From a virus: a DNA stretch of 26,617 nucleotides. The notes under the pieces are model-generated. The model made no database searches. It was given only the letters and a program-made list of their open reading frames with translations, and was not told the origin of the DNA. The DNA lies in the IMG/VR virus record IMGVR_UViG_3300025889_000811, positions 1-26,617 of that record, one strand, 5' to 3'. The stretch's first letter is position 1. Every line of letters begins with the position of its first letter. Shown here one piece after another: positions 12,552-20,737 of this stretch. The position numbers and the translations under genes are program-made.

Positions 12552-13175
12552 TCAACATTTAATATAGTGCATTAATTCTGGATGATTTTCTTTTATAAAT
12601 AATTTTACTGATTCATAAGGTTTTTTTATCCACATTATCCCAAAACGATTATTCTGAACGATCTCTAACTGAACGATCTCAATAGGGTTTTTAATGTACT
12701 TAGCTAAGTAACCAAGATAGCAAGCTTCTCTTTTTTTCCCAGCGTTTACTGCTTCAATTTGGATATTATCGCTAGGTTTTTTTATGTACTTTATACAAAC
12801 TGGGTCTTGTCTTACCGCTTCAATCCTTGCTTTTTCTGTTGGATTTTTAATAAATTTTATCAATTCGCCCTTTTTTCTTACCGCAATTATTTGCAAATCT
12901 TCGCAAGGATTAATTATATACCGTATAGCGTAAGGGGTTTTATTGACTGCATCAAATTTAACTTTATGGCTTGGATTCTTAATATATTTCAATACCGCCC
13001 CGTCTTGATTTACAGCTGTAATCTGCTCTTCTTCGCTTGGGTTATCTATGTACTGTATTAAAAAACCGTATTTTTTTAATATTTCTTTCTTTTCTAAATT
13101 GCCATTTTTAAATAAATACTCACAAATATCATTTAACTGTTTAACCTGTTTTTTTAAACCTTTTTTTAAACACAT
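12552..13175 (-). CDS. Solenoid repeat protein with seven to eight ~22-residue units, DUF4116-like
   Basis: 207 residues. After a basic helical start (about 1-37) come seven to eight units of the form L-I-x-Y-I-x-N-P-S-(E/H)-x-V-x-(I/L)-x-A-V-x-x-x-(G/P). The sixth unit has an eight-residue insertion (AGKKREACYLGY). The small protein at 4974-5213 has three more regular units of the same type, so the phage carries a two-member family. Such repeats probably stack into a helical solenoid that binds protein or nucleic acid; function unknown. Shared leader with AAGAGAGG precedes the ATG. Confidence 0.65.
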   Translation of the reverse strand: MCLKKGLKKQVKQLNDICEYLFKNGNLEKKEILKKYGFLIQYIDNPSEEEQITAVNQDGAVLKYIKNPSHKVKFDAVNKTPYAIRYIINPCEDLQIIAVRKKGELIKFIKNPTEKARIEAVRQDPVCIKYIKKPSDNIQIEAVNAGKKREACYLGYLAKYIKNPIEIVQLEIVQNNRFGIMWIKKPYESVKLFIKENHPELMHYIKC

Positions 13176-13215
13176 ATTTTACCTCTCTTATCTCTTTTAA
13201 TTATATTATATAACT
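13176..13215 (-). promoter_or_regulatory. Shared early leader, copy 6
   Basis: On the minus strand TTATATAATATAATT is followed by AAAAGAGATAAGAGAGG and TAAAAT before ATG. The ATATC part of the consensus is replaced by ATAATT. Confidence 0.6.
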
Positions 13216-13223
13216 AAAAAATA

Positions 13224-13442
13224 TTAATCGTCTAGAAAATTATCTAAGTTGCGTATATATTTTTTTAACTGTGCGTGTTCTATGTCTTTAGTGTTAGTTA
13301 ATAAATGATAAAAATCAGATTGTGATATATTCATTTTTTTAGCTATTTTATTATCATCCCACCCTTTTTGCTTTAATTCGTTTATCGCATCTAATAACAA
13401 ACTGTAGTTAGCTATATCGCTCTTGATTGTGTCTATTCCCAT
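13224..13442 (-). CDS. Small helix-turn-helix protein, putative regulator
   Basis: 72 residues. LKQKGWDDNKIAKKMNISQSDFYHLL (about 23-48) has the spacing of a helix-turn-helix, with A34 in the first helix, a turn at N38, and S40-Q41 opening the recognition helix. The last third is helical and acidic. It could control phage transcription or bind replication sites. It is the only clear DNA-binding regulator candidate in the window, so it is a possible reader of the repeat modules, though nothing links them directly. No ribosome site precedes the ATG; it starts 12 bases after the upstream stop. Confidence 0.55.
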   Translation of the reverse strand: MGIDTIKSDIANYSLLLDAINELKQKGWDDNKIAKKMNISQSDFYHLLTNTKDIEHAQLKKYIRNLDNFLDD

Positions 13443-13453
13443 ATTATTAATTA

Positions 13454-13771
13454 TTACAAATTAATTGAATTATAAATCTTATCTTGGTTTGCCCATTTAA
13501 GAACGTTAATACTTCCATGTATTGCAAGTAACGCATGAACACATAACGCAATGATAACAGGATCGCCAGTAAACAATAAATGATCCGTTTCGGGATTAAA
13601 TTTATTTGCCATTGTGTCAATATCTTTTTTAATTACAGTGTTGATTTTTGAGTTTGCTATACTAGAATATTCAAAACTAGTTACAAATGTAGGCTCACCA
13701 TAATTTTTTGCTTGTGAATAATTTTTGTTATTTTCTTGTGTAATCCAAACTATTCCTTCTTTATTTTCCAT
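13454..13771 (-). CDS. Conserved phage protein ('WITQENN...GDPV...LKWANQDKIYNSI')
   Basis: 105 residues from the ATG at 13771. IVWITQENNKNYSQAKNYGE at the start, FNPETDHLLFTGDPVIIAL in the middle and LKWANQDKIYNSINL at the end match a widespread phage family ('W-V-T-Q-E...D-x-L-x-x-x-G-(D/S)-P-x...L-(K/R)-W-x-x-x-x-x-x-Y') that often accompanies phage SNF2-type helicases and primases. Function unknown. A longer start at 13798 would use a TAATG junction, but GAGAGGAG lies ten bases before the chosen ATG. Confidence 0.7.
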   Translation of the reverse strand: MENKEGIVWITQENNKNYSQAKNYGEPTFVTSFEYSSIANSKINTVIKKDIDTMANKFNPETDHLLFTGDPVIIALCVHALLAIHGSINVLKWANQDKIYNSINL

Positions 13772-13797
13772 CTCTTTTATCTCCTCTCTAATAATCA

Positions 13798-15537
13798 TTA
13801 TACCATATCATTAATATTATTCAATGATTGCTTAATATGCTCCGAAAAATCTTTTTTACTTTTTAAACAATCGTAAATTTTTTCATCCACAGTATTTTTA
13901 TAAATTAAATCAAAATAGGTCACTGTTCTATTTTGCCCGATTCGGTGGCATCTGTCTTCCGATTGCTCCCTGAATAACAAGCGTTCACTGTTACTATAAT
14001 ATATAACATAACATACCGTATTAATCGTTAATCCTGTACCCCCACTGTTAGGTGTCGACACAAAATACCGTATATCTCTATTATCCATTTGTTTTTGGAT
14101 TTCTTGTCGTTCTTCTTTTGTTTTATCCAAAAATGAAACCGCCCCAAATTTAAATTTATCCGTTTTATAATCACTTAAAAACCGTGTTACTTTTTCAACT
14201 TCATACCGATACTTACACCATATAATCACCTGCTCATTATCGGGTAATTCATCAATAATTGATTTTATTTCTTGTAATTTTTTGTTTTTTTGATCCGTTA
14301 CAATATCGCTAATTTTTTTGATCGGCTCTCCCTTATCATCAACTTGGCCTGTGTCTGCATTAACAAAGCCCCCACTAACCTGCTGTAAACTCACATACAA
14401 ACTTAACGCATTATTATATATCTGATTAATATCATCTAAGCCTTTAAGCTCAATGATTTTATCTTTTTTGATTTTGGTATAAAGTTTTGATTGCTCGTTT
14501 TCCATCTCTAAAAACCTTGTCATATATACCTTACTTGGTAACTCTTTTGAGGCTTCATCTTTTGTTACTTGGTAGGTGTAAGGACTAACTAATTTCATTA
14601 ATTCCTCTACGTTTTTATACCCAACAATTTTTTTAAATTCTTTTGATTTCAGTTTAATTGTTTCAGTGATAGTGTACCGATTTTTAAAACTCCAAAAATC
14701 TTTAATGCCTAATATATTAGGATCAATAAATTGATAAATTCCAAAAAGGTCAAGTATTCCCTGACTAACAGGTGTTCCAGTCATCGCTATACGATACACG
14801 CAATTTCTTGTTGCATTAAATATATTTTTAAATCTGTTACTTGTAGGATTCTTAATATCGTGAGCTTCATCAACAACACACGCAACTTTATTTAATTTAG
14901 TAAATTCATTAAATTTATGAGTTAATCGCCCATCACTTAACTGTAACGATTCTACCCCACACACCAAAATTTTAAGTTTTGTTTTGTCTTTGCTTTGTAT
15001 CATATTATCAATTTTTTTAAATGCCTTTTTATCTAAAATTTGAAATTCATAATCAAAAAAAGCGTGTTCTTGTAATTGTTTTTCCCACACATACCTAATT
15101 GAGCAAGGGCATATAATCACTAACGCATCAATTTTTTTTAAACAAAAATGTGCGTTCATTAAATCAATAATAATTTTACTCTTACCTGTTCCCATCGCCA
15201 TAGCTAACATTGAATTGTTTAAATTGTATACATGATTCAATGCCCCTATTTGATACGATCTAGGCTCATATTTAAACTCAAAACATGTTGGAAAATCTTT
15301 ATATTTTGGTAAAGCGTCATCAAAATTATTAATGTAATTTAAGCAATCTTGTGTCATCTTTAAATTATCATAAGTTTTCATTAACTCTTTTATGTGCATA
15401 ACATTTAATTTTAATGATGATGCTTCCCACATTTTCGTTTTGGATACAAATTTTCTACATGGGAATTTTCTTACAAGATCAAGCTCATTAAAATTGGTTG
15501 ATATAATGAATTTATTATTTAAATAATCAATTACCAT
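13798..15537 (-). CDS. SNF2-like superfamily 2 helicase/ATPase
   Basis: 579 residues from the ATG at 15537. The first 60 residues (FIISTNFNELDLVRKFPCRK, TKMWEAS) resemble the HARP-like N-terminal region found in annealing helicases. Motifs follow in order: LAMAMGTGKS (Walker A, about 111-120), VVDEAHD (about 221-227), RIAMTGTPVS (about 249-258), then in the C-terminal lobe QVIIWCKYR, TPNSGGTGLTINTV and REQSEDRCHRIGQ. The SNF2 signature 'RCHRIGQ' is clear. Phage members are thought to remodel forks or serve as replicative helicases. The preferred ATG has GAGGGTG upstream and overlaps the primase end by 11 bases. Confidence 0.9.
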   Translation of the reverse strand: MVIDYLNNKFIISTNFNELDLVRKFPCRKFVSKTKMWEASSLKLNVMHIKELMKTYDNLKMTQDCLNYINNFDDALPKYKDFPTCFEFKYEPRSYQIGALNHVYNLNNSMLAMAMGTGKSKIIIDLMNAHFCLKKIDALVIICPCSIRYVWEKQLQEHAFFDYEFQILDKKAFKKIDNMIQSKDKTKLKILVCGVESLQLSDGRLTHKFNEFTKLNKVACVVDEAHDIKNPTSNRFKNIFNATRNCVYRIAMTGTPVSQGILDLFGIYQFIDPNILGIKDFWSFKNRYTITETIKLKSKEFKKIVGYKNVEELMKLVSPYTYQVTKDEASKELPSKVYMTRFLEMENEQSKLYTKIKKDKIIELKGLDDINQIYNNALSLYVSLQQVSGGFVNADTGQVDDKGEPIKKISDIVTDQKNKKLQEIKSIIDELPDNEQVIIWCKYRYEVEKVTRFLSDYKTDKFKFGAVSFLDKTKEERQEIQKQMDNRDIRYFVSTPNSGGTGLTINTVCYVIYYSNSERLLFREQSEDRCHRIGQNRTVTYFDLIYKNTVDEKIYDCLKSKKDFSEHIKQSLNNINDMV

Positions 15538-17134
15538 TATTAACACCCTCAACATCAATTAGTTTATCTTCTTTTTTTATGCAATCAATTTTATTTTTAT
15601 CTGTTAATGGTATCCGCCAGATATTTACTACTTGATTACCGTTTTCTGTTTTAACTCGTATTGTATGCGATTCTACGTTAAACTCTTTTAATGCTAAATA
15701 GATGTTTTCTCCTAAAACATTACCGAACTTTTTAGTAATCAAAAATTCTTTAAAATCTGGAAATCTAAAACAAAAATACCGTTTCTTTTGCATCGTGTGT
15801 TTATCATCAAAACTAATAATAATCTGTTCACCATCAAGGATAGCTGATCGATCTTCTAAATTTTCGCATACATTATCATCACAGTTTGAATTTTTTCTAA
15901 ATTCTTCCAAATACCCACGCACTAATCCCGATTGACTTGCATCGTCTGGCAATTCTTCATACTCTATTTTCTTGGTTAATTCTTCCACAATATACATCCA
16001 TTCATCCGCTTTTACCGTTTTAATTACAGTATCTAATTGCTCAAACACTTTAAGCCTAAAATACTTAAAATTAAGTAATTCATTACTGCTTAACGTAACA
16101 GATTTAAACCCCTCAATTGAATTAACTTTTACCTCTAATCGATACTTAACTGGTTCAGTAATGTATTTTATGAATTTCCCAAATTCTGGTAAATCACTTA
16201 ACATTAACGTGCTTTTTTCTGCACTTGTAATCCCGTATTGCCTTTTTACACACAATTCTGCATTACAATACATTTTGCATGGGTTCTCTTGGCATTTATA
16301 TTGATAACCCTTTTGCCTTTGTACTGACTTAATTACTGCGTTTACTTCCTCATAGGTTAATTTTGGTGTTATAGCAACATCATTAAAGTTATATACCATA
16401 CTTTCCCACCCATCGGGGGATTTTTTTCTGGCATAAATACAAAAGTTATATAATGCGTTATTGCGTTGCCCTTGTCCGATTTTGTTTTTAAAAAATTCTT
16501 GGATACATGGTGGTGCTTGTGCGTGTTTATCATCCCCCACCAATTTAATTAAATCATCATTACTAACCCTAATTGAATTACAATAATTGATAAACGTATT
16601 AACATCATAAACAATCTTATTATTAATAATTGCGTATCGTTCAGTATACCCTTTTTCGCACCCAAAATAAGGTAAATTAATCCAATTTCCTATAATATGT
16701 TTATCGACACTATCTTGTTTTGGAAACACCTCAATTTCTATCTCACCATGCCCTTTTAAAACATCAATTAAATTGTTAAGTACGGATCGCAATAGTTTAG
16801 TTTTTAGTTTCTCTTTTCCAAAAATGTATACATGACCACCACCACTTTTAGATCTACATACAACCATAGGCAACTTTTCATCTGCTATTTTTTTAGCTAA
16901 CTTAAATAAATTGATCCCATCTGATATTTCGTGATTGTCAAAATCTAATACTCCAAAATTACTAAACTCTTTATCAACTACAGGGATAATACCTAACCCC
17001 ATAGCCCCACTAAAATGGTTATCATACTCTTTTTGTGTTGGTGCTGTCTTTTTGGTAAACGATTTATTGTTTTTCCAATCGTGTACCCCAAATGCGTTAG
17101 GGTTGCCCGAAAATAAATTTTTAAATTCTTCCAT
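15527..17134 (-). CDS. Archaeo-eukaryotic-type primase(-polymerase) with PriCT-like and zinc region
   Basis: 535 residues. The AEP active site is readable: GVLDFDNH (D64, D66 as metal ligands), SGGGHVYIF (97-105, with H101), IEVFPKQD (134-141) and GNWINLPYF (149-157). This matches the TOTE/phage AEP branch. A helical PriCT-like region (about 219-275) is followed by four cysteines (C281, C286, C290, C295) that probably bind zinc. The C-terminal 230 residues are not recognised. It should make primers and perhaps extend DNA, and is first in the replication cluster, coupled to the SNF2 helicase. A shared-type leader with GAGAGGAGAG precedes it; no family-A/B polymerase is in the window. Confidence 0.85.
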   Translation of the reverse strand: MEEFKNLFSGNPNAFGVHDWKNNKSFTKKTAPTQKEYDNHFSGAMGLGIIPVVDKEFSNFGVLDFDNHEISDGINLFKLAKKIADEKLPMVVCRSKSGGGHVYIFGKEKLKTKLLRSVLNNLIDVLKGHGEIEIEVFPKQDSVDKHIIGNWINLPYFGCEKGYTERYAIINNKIVYDVNTFINYCNSIRVSNDDLIKLVGDDKHAQAPPCIQEFFKNKIGQGQRNNALYNFCIYARKKSPDGWESMVYNFNDVAITPKLTYEEVNAVIKSVQRQKGYQYKCQENPCKMYCNAELCVKRQYGITSAEKSTLMLSDLPEFGKFIKYITEPVKYRLEVKVNSIEGFKSVTLSSNELLNFKYFRLKVFEQLDTVIKTVKADEWMYIVEELTKKIEYEELPDDASQSGLVRGYLEEFRKNSNCDDNVCENLEDRSAILDGEQIIISFDDKHTMQKKRYFCFRFPDFKEFLITKKFGNVLGENIYLALKEFNVESHTIRVKTENGNQVVNIWRIPLTDKNKIDCIKKEDKLIDVEGVNNGN

Positions 17135-17181
17135 AGTTAATCATCTCTCCTCTCTTTTGATATATTATAGTATACATTATA
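17135..17181 (-). promoter_or_regulatory. Leader and promoter candidate of the replication cluster (copy 7)
   Basis: On the minus strand two TATAAT hexamers (17181-17176 and 17169-17164) precede ATATATCAAAAGAGAGGAGAG and the primase ATG. The conserved block is like the other leaders. No TTGACA is seen upstream, so if this is a promoter it may depend on an activator or on the repeats just upstream. Confidence 0.6.
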
Positions 17182-17291
17182 TCTAGCATTTTTTTAAATA
17201 TTTTTTGTAATTTCTAAAAAAAAAATAATCATCACCCAAATTACAAAATCGCCTATTTTTAAGCATTTTTAAGCATTTTTATCGCTTCCTA

Positions 17292-17342
17292 GAAATTACA
17301 AGATTACAACTTTTGTGCTTAATTTCATTTTTTTGTAATTTC
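17292..17342. repeat. Module B, block 1
   Basis: GAAATTACAAGATTACAA, then TTTTGTGCTTA, then TTGTAATTTC. GAAATTACAA (17292-17301) and TTGTAATTTC (17333-17342) are inverted repeats of 10 bp. The same string of elements in the same direction is found at 2012-2069 in module A, with TTTTGTGCTTA in the same place between them. Confidence 0.8.
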
Positions 17343-17398
17343 TGGTATTTATTAACAATTTTGTAAATTTAAGTACAAAAACAGGCTATTTTTAAGGC

Positions 17399-17507
17399 TT
17401 TGTAATCTTGTAATGCTGTAATTCCACTTTTTTTATTTTTTTTTAAATTTCAAAAAAAAATCCCTTAATTACAAAAATATGAAATTACAAGATTACAAGA
17501 TTACATC
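17399..17507. repeat. Module B, block 2: three TTGTAAT-type units facing three ATTACAAG-type units
   Basis: TTTGTAAT, CTTGTAAT, GCTGTAAT (17399-17422), a 61-base spacer, then ATTACAAG, ATTACAAG, ATTACATC (17484-17507). Geometry equals that of module A (three units, about 60 bases, three units), and the spacer again contains CCACTTT, an A-rich run and CCCTTAATTACAAAA. Confidence 0.88.
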
Positions 17508-17572
17508 CTGTTAATAACCTGTGTATATTTTTTTTATCTATGCTTAAAAACTGTGGATAACCTGTTAATAAC
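17507..17572. other. DnaA-box cluster, candidate replication origin
   Basis: TGTGGATAA at 17552-17560 is the exact complement of the canonical DnaA box TTATCCACA. Three near-boxes flank it: TTATTAACA (complement strand) at 17509-17517 and 17563-17571, and ATATACACA at 17520-17528. The 12-mer CCTGTTAATAAC is repeated exactly at 17507-17518 and 17561-17572. Four DnaA-like sites within 66 bases, next to AT runs and 8-bp iterons and just upstream of the primase gene, fit an origin that borrows host DnaA. Confidence 0.6.
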
Positions 17573-17573
17573 G

Positions 17574-17594
17574 TGTAATTTCTGTAAAATTACA
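17574..17594. repeat. Hairpin at the end of module B
   Basis: TGTAATTT (17574-17581) pairs with AAATTACA (17587-17594), 8 bp with a 5-base loop. It lies just after the tail hub stop but has no T run on the minus strand after it, so it is more likely part of the repeat family than a terminator. Confidence 0.6.
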
Positions 17595-17614
17595 ATTTTT
17601 GTATTTTTTCGTTA

Positions 17615-20600
17615 TTAACTGGCTGTAATAACTGAAACCGCATAGTTTCCTACTGTCGAGGATACCATAGACGCTACTCTAACGTAAAGAGTTCCAGTCG
17701 CATTGATATTATATGTGGTGTTAGTTGTTGTCGCTACATCGGTATAGGTTTGGTTATCTGTACTTTTTTGGATCTTATAAAGACTTATATTATTAACAGG
17801 ATTCCATTTAGCTACAACAACTCCAGAATTAGGTGTGTTGGTTAATAATAATCCCCCGATATTCTGCGGGAGTGGTAACGTGTTCGGTTCTTCTGTTGTT
17901 CTTATTGGTGGTGTTCCAGAATCAGCTGTGTAATTGGATGGGATGTAGGGCATACATTCAATGGAGTATGTTCTATTGCCTTTTGCTGTAATTTTAGTTA
18001 CAACACATAATTGACTTATATTAGTAGCAATACCAATTTGAAAAATAGTCGAGATTTTATTTGTTTTGGATGAAATAACTGATGGACCACTAGGAATTGT
18101 TTTGAATTTGTACGGATCATTATTATATTGTTGTGCCTCATACGATACAGCTATATTCCCTGTAACATTTCCGAAAGGCGTTATAAATCTAACGTAATAC
18201 GTTCCAGAATCGCTAAAATCAATAGGTTGATTAGATGTAATTATCGTTTCATTATTAATTGTTTCAACCTTAACCACTTGCCCACTTTGCCCCCAATCTG
18301 GTAAATCATGGCTCACGCTTATAACACTACCATATGACGGTATCTGACCTCGATCATCCGTATCAAACGTAATTAATTTATTGTTATTTTCTAGCACTGA
18401 CTGCATATATTGAGCCTCTCGCCACGCTTGATAATATTGCGTAACTCCAAATAGTGTTACCTCTTTATAATTCCCTGCGTTTTCCTTTGTGTATATTTTT
18501 GCGGGTTCATAATTGTTTTCCTCATCAATATAATTTACTATATAGGCTTTGTAATCATTTTTTTTAAAAAATATATATTCCATATTAAAACTATTAGGTA
18601 GCATATTATCTGGCGTAAATATCATCTCGTATGCTGTTTGTGCTTGATCTCTAACGAACGTTAATTTATTCCCAATCATGACTGGCCTTGCTCGTCCAGC
18701 TCGGGCAACCTTAGTTAGAGCTTCCCATACGGTAATAGTTGAATCAAAAACACCATCAAAAGCATCATCATATAATGAGTAACTTGACCATGTATTATCC
18801 AATTCAACTAACGTTGATAAATCTAGAGTACTCTCATGTTTGGACGCTCCGTATGATGACAACCATATATCAGCTAACGCCCATGCAATAGATCTAGTCG
18901 CTGTTAAATTGCTCCATGATCCGTTACTATATTTTATTAATTTTCGTTCAGACAATACCCCGATCTTATTATCAAGTTGGTTAGGGTTGTTACTCGCTGT
19001 AACAATTTTTACTTTTAATAAATCTACATTCGGGAAATATTCTTGTTTTGGGTATACTATTTTAATTCTATCAATTGAAACGTCATCAGAATAATCCTCT
19101 AAATAATGATTACTATTAGCTACATATAACATAACTTGATATTGTGGATATATATTTATTTCGTAATCATCATATCTAAACAAATTTAATTTTACTGTTT
19201 TGTATACGGTGTTAGTTTGTGGCGTGTAAAGATAAAAATCATTTTTAAACACTAAATTATTATCTAATCTAGGATACCCACTTGATACGAAAGCAACTAC
19301 GTCATGTAATTTTAGTGTACCTGTTTTTTGAGTAAAAAATCGTACAGAATTACTATTAACATAATCAATGTCACTTGTGGGTACAACCGTGCCATTATGA
19401 GTAAAATAATAATTATCACTAGATGATTTTGTAGGGAATTTTAAACCAGATATATCGTTATCAATTCCCCACCAATAATCTGACGTAGGTAAGCTAAATT
19501 GATAATTGTCTGACGTTGTAGTCACATCAACCTCATACACCCACTTATAATACCCTGATCCAGCAGGCTTCAAGTATCCCGATATATTTTTATGTATTTG
19601 GTACACTTGGTTATTTTGTTTCATGTAGAAACCGTTAAGGCTTCTTAAATCAAGCTCAATGTAAACATCCCCTGCATACGGTGTTTCAATTGTGAATACC
19701 TCCGTTGCTGTACCATTAACTAGATAAGGGTTTTTATTTAAATCTGAATCTGTCGAAGATAACAAAGAATAAAACGGGTTTTCATAATAATCACCTTCCC
19801 GATACAAAACTGCAAATATTGTTTCGTCATCACTTGTCCATGCGGAAGTATCCGCCAAAGTTAAACGTGAATCTGTCACAGCGGTAATTTCAAAAACCCC
19901 ATTAAACGCTGTGTTTTCATCACTCCATATTCTCACAAAATCACCGATATTAAATTTATACGTTAAGTAATGGTCGGAGTGTGGAAATGTTATATGTTTA
20001 TTTGTTTTATGAAAATTTATTGCTGTGTAAGATACCCTACTCCGTGCAGGGCTTTTGAATGGTACACTGTTGAACTCTTTAACTGTATACACCAAAGTTT
20101 CTGTGTTGGTCACTTGAGTGTTAGGCGTAAACTGTGTATAACTTACATTTTCATTCCCTAATATTTTAGTTTTACCTGAATACAACTGATGAATAACATG
20201 TTCCCCATGACCTAAACTCAATAAATATTCTGTAACAAGTTTTGAATCCTCAAAATATTGATACGGTGCTGTTGCTAGATCTGGAAACCATTTTAGTTTT
20301 CCATATTGTGAGGGTATCGGTTCACCAATTCGAGATAAATTTCTTTGTGCATTAAAATTATATGCACCCCCAACAGGTCTATTTAAATTCGTTTGTAAGT
20401 CTTCTGGTTCGGGAATAAATATAGATGCAATTAATTTAAACGTATTAAAAACGCCCACAATAGGAACAAAACTTTTAGCGATATCTTTTATTTCAATATC
20501 TTTAAAATTTCCTTGTGGAAATTCGTAAATATTAAGCGTATCACCATCATTTAAATTAAAATCTAAATCTTGTATTACATAATTTTTTTTATTAACTTTA

Positions 20601-20737
20601 AATGTTAATACTGGAATTTCTTTGTTTTTGTAATAATCAATAATAAACGTTTGAGCATTAATATTTTCATCGGTAACAATTTTTTGACATTCAAAAATAT
20701 TAAAAGGGTTATTATGTATTTGGATTACTACACTCAT
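17615..20737 (-). CDS. Tail hub / host-specificity protein (lambda J-like)
   Basis: About 1040 residues. The N-terminal part (about 1-115) is a small alpha/beta domain. RIGEPIPSQYGKLKWFPDLA, YQYFEDSKLVTEYLLSLGHG and a following Gly-rich loop match the start of J-like central tail proteins ('P-V-x-Y-G...Y...L-L-x-x-G-x-G-E'). The middle is a long beta-rich region; about 650-800 resembles the hub fold of tail-baseplate proteins. The last 90 residues (VVAKWNPVNNISLYKIQKST to the end) look like one fibronectin type III domain. It would close the tail tip and contact the receptor. The ATG at 20737 is preferred to a TTG nine bases upstream; it overlaps the peptidase gene. Confidence 0.8.
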   Translation of the reverse strand: MSVVIQIHNNPFNIFECQKIVTDENINAQTFIIDYYKNKEIPVLTFKVNKKNYVIQDLDFNLNDGDTLNIYEFPQGNFKDIEIKDIAKSFVPIVGVFNTFKLIASIFIPEPEDLQTNLNRPVGGAYNFNAQRNLSRIGEPIPSQYGKLKWFPDLATAPYQYFEDSKLVTEYLLSLGHGEHVIHQLYSGKTKILGNENVSYTQFTPNTQVTNTETLVYTVKEFNSVPFKSPARSRVSYTAINFHKTNKHITFPHSDHYLTYKFNIGDFVRIWSDENTAFNGVFEITAVTDSRLTLADTSAWTSDDETIFAVLYREGDYYENPFYSLLSSTDSDLNKNPYLVNGTATEVFTIETPYAGDVYIELDLRSLNGFYMKQNNQVYQIHKNISGYLKPAGSGYYKWVYEVDVTTTSDNYQFSLPTSDYWWGIDNDISGLKFPTKSSSDNYYFTHNGTVVPTSDIDYVNSNSVRFFTQKTGTLKLHDVVAFVSSGYPRLDNNLVFKNDFYLYTPQTNTVYKTVKLNLFRYDDYEINIYPQYQVMLYVANSNHYLEDYSDDVSIDRIKIVYPKQEYFPNVDLLKVKIVTASNNPNQLDNKIGVLSERKLIKYSNGSWSNLTATRSIAWALADIWLSSYGASKHESTLDLSTLVELDNTWSSYSLYDDAFDGVFDSTITVWEALTKVARAGRARPVMIGNKLTFVRDQAQTAYEMIFTPDNMLPNSFNMEYIFFKKNDYKAYIVNYIDEENNYEPAKIYTKENAGNYKEVTLFGVTQYYQAWREAQYMQSVLENNNKLITFDTDDRGQIPSYGSVISVSHDLPDWGQSGQVVKVETINNETIITSNQPIDFSDSGTYYVRFITPFGNVTGNIAVSYEAQQYNNDPYKFKTIPSGPSVISSKTNKISTIFQIGIATNISQLCVVTKITAKGNRTYSIECMPYIPSNYTADSGTPPIRTTEEPNTLPLPQNIGGLLLTNTPNSGVVVAKWNPVNNISLYKIQKSTDNQTYTDVATTTNTTYNINATGTLYVRVASMVSSTVGNYAVSVITAS

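Larger units (their letters stand above)
17182..17614. other. Non-coding module B: repeat-rich region with origin-like features
   Basis: About 430 bases without a gene between the tail hub and the primase. It holds about 14 GTAAT/ATTAC cores, a hairpin (TTTTGTAATTT at 17203-17213 with AAATTACAAAA at 17238-17248), a perfect direct repeat of AAGCATTTTT (17261-17280), the two blocks shared with module A, and the DnaA-box cluster. Long A and T runs separate these parts. It has the ingredients of a phage replication origin: iterons, an AT-rich stretch and DnaA boxes. Confidence 0.75.

Noticed and set aside
15702-17186. Several plus-strand frames opposite the primase gene
   Set aside because: The minus-strand primase shows a full set of family motifs; the opposite frames show none and lack ribosome sites.
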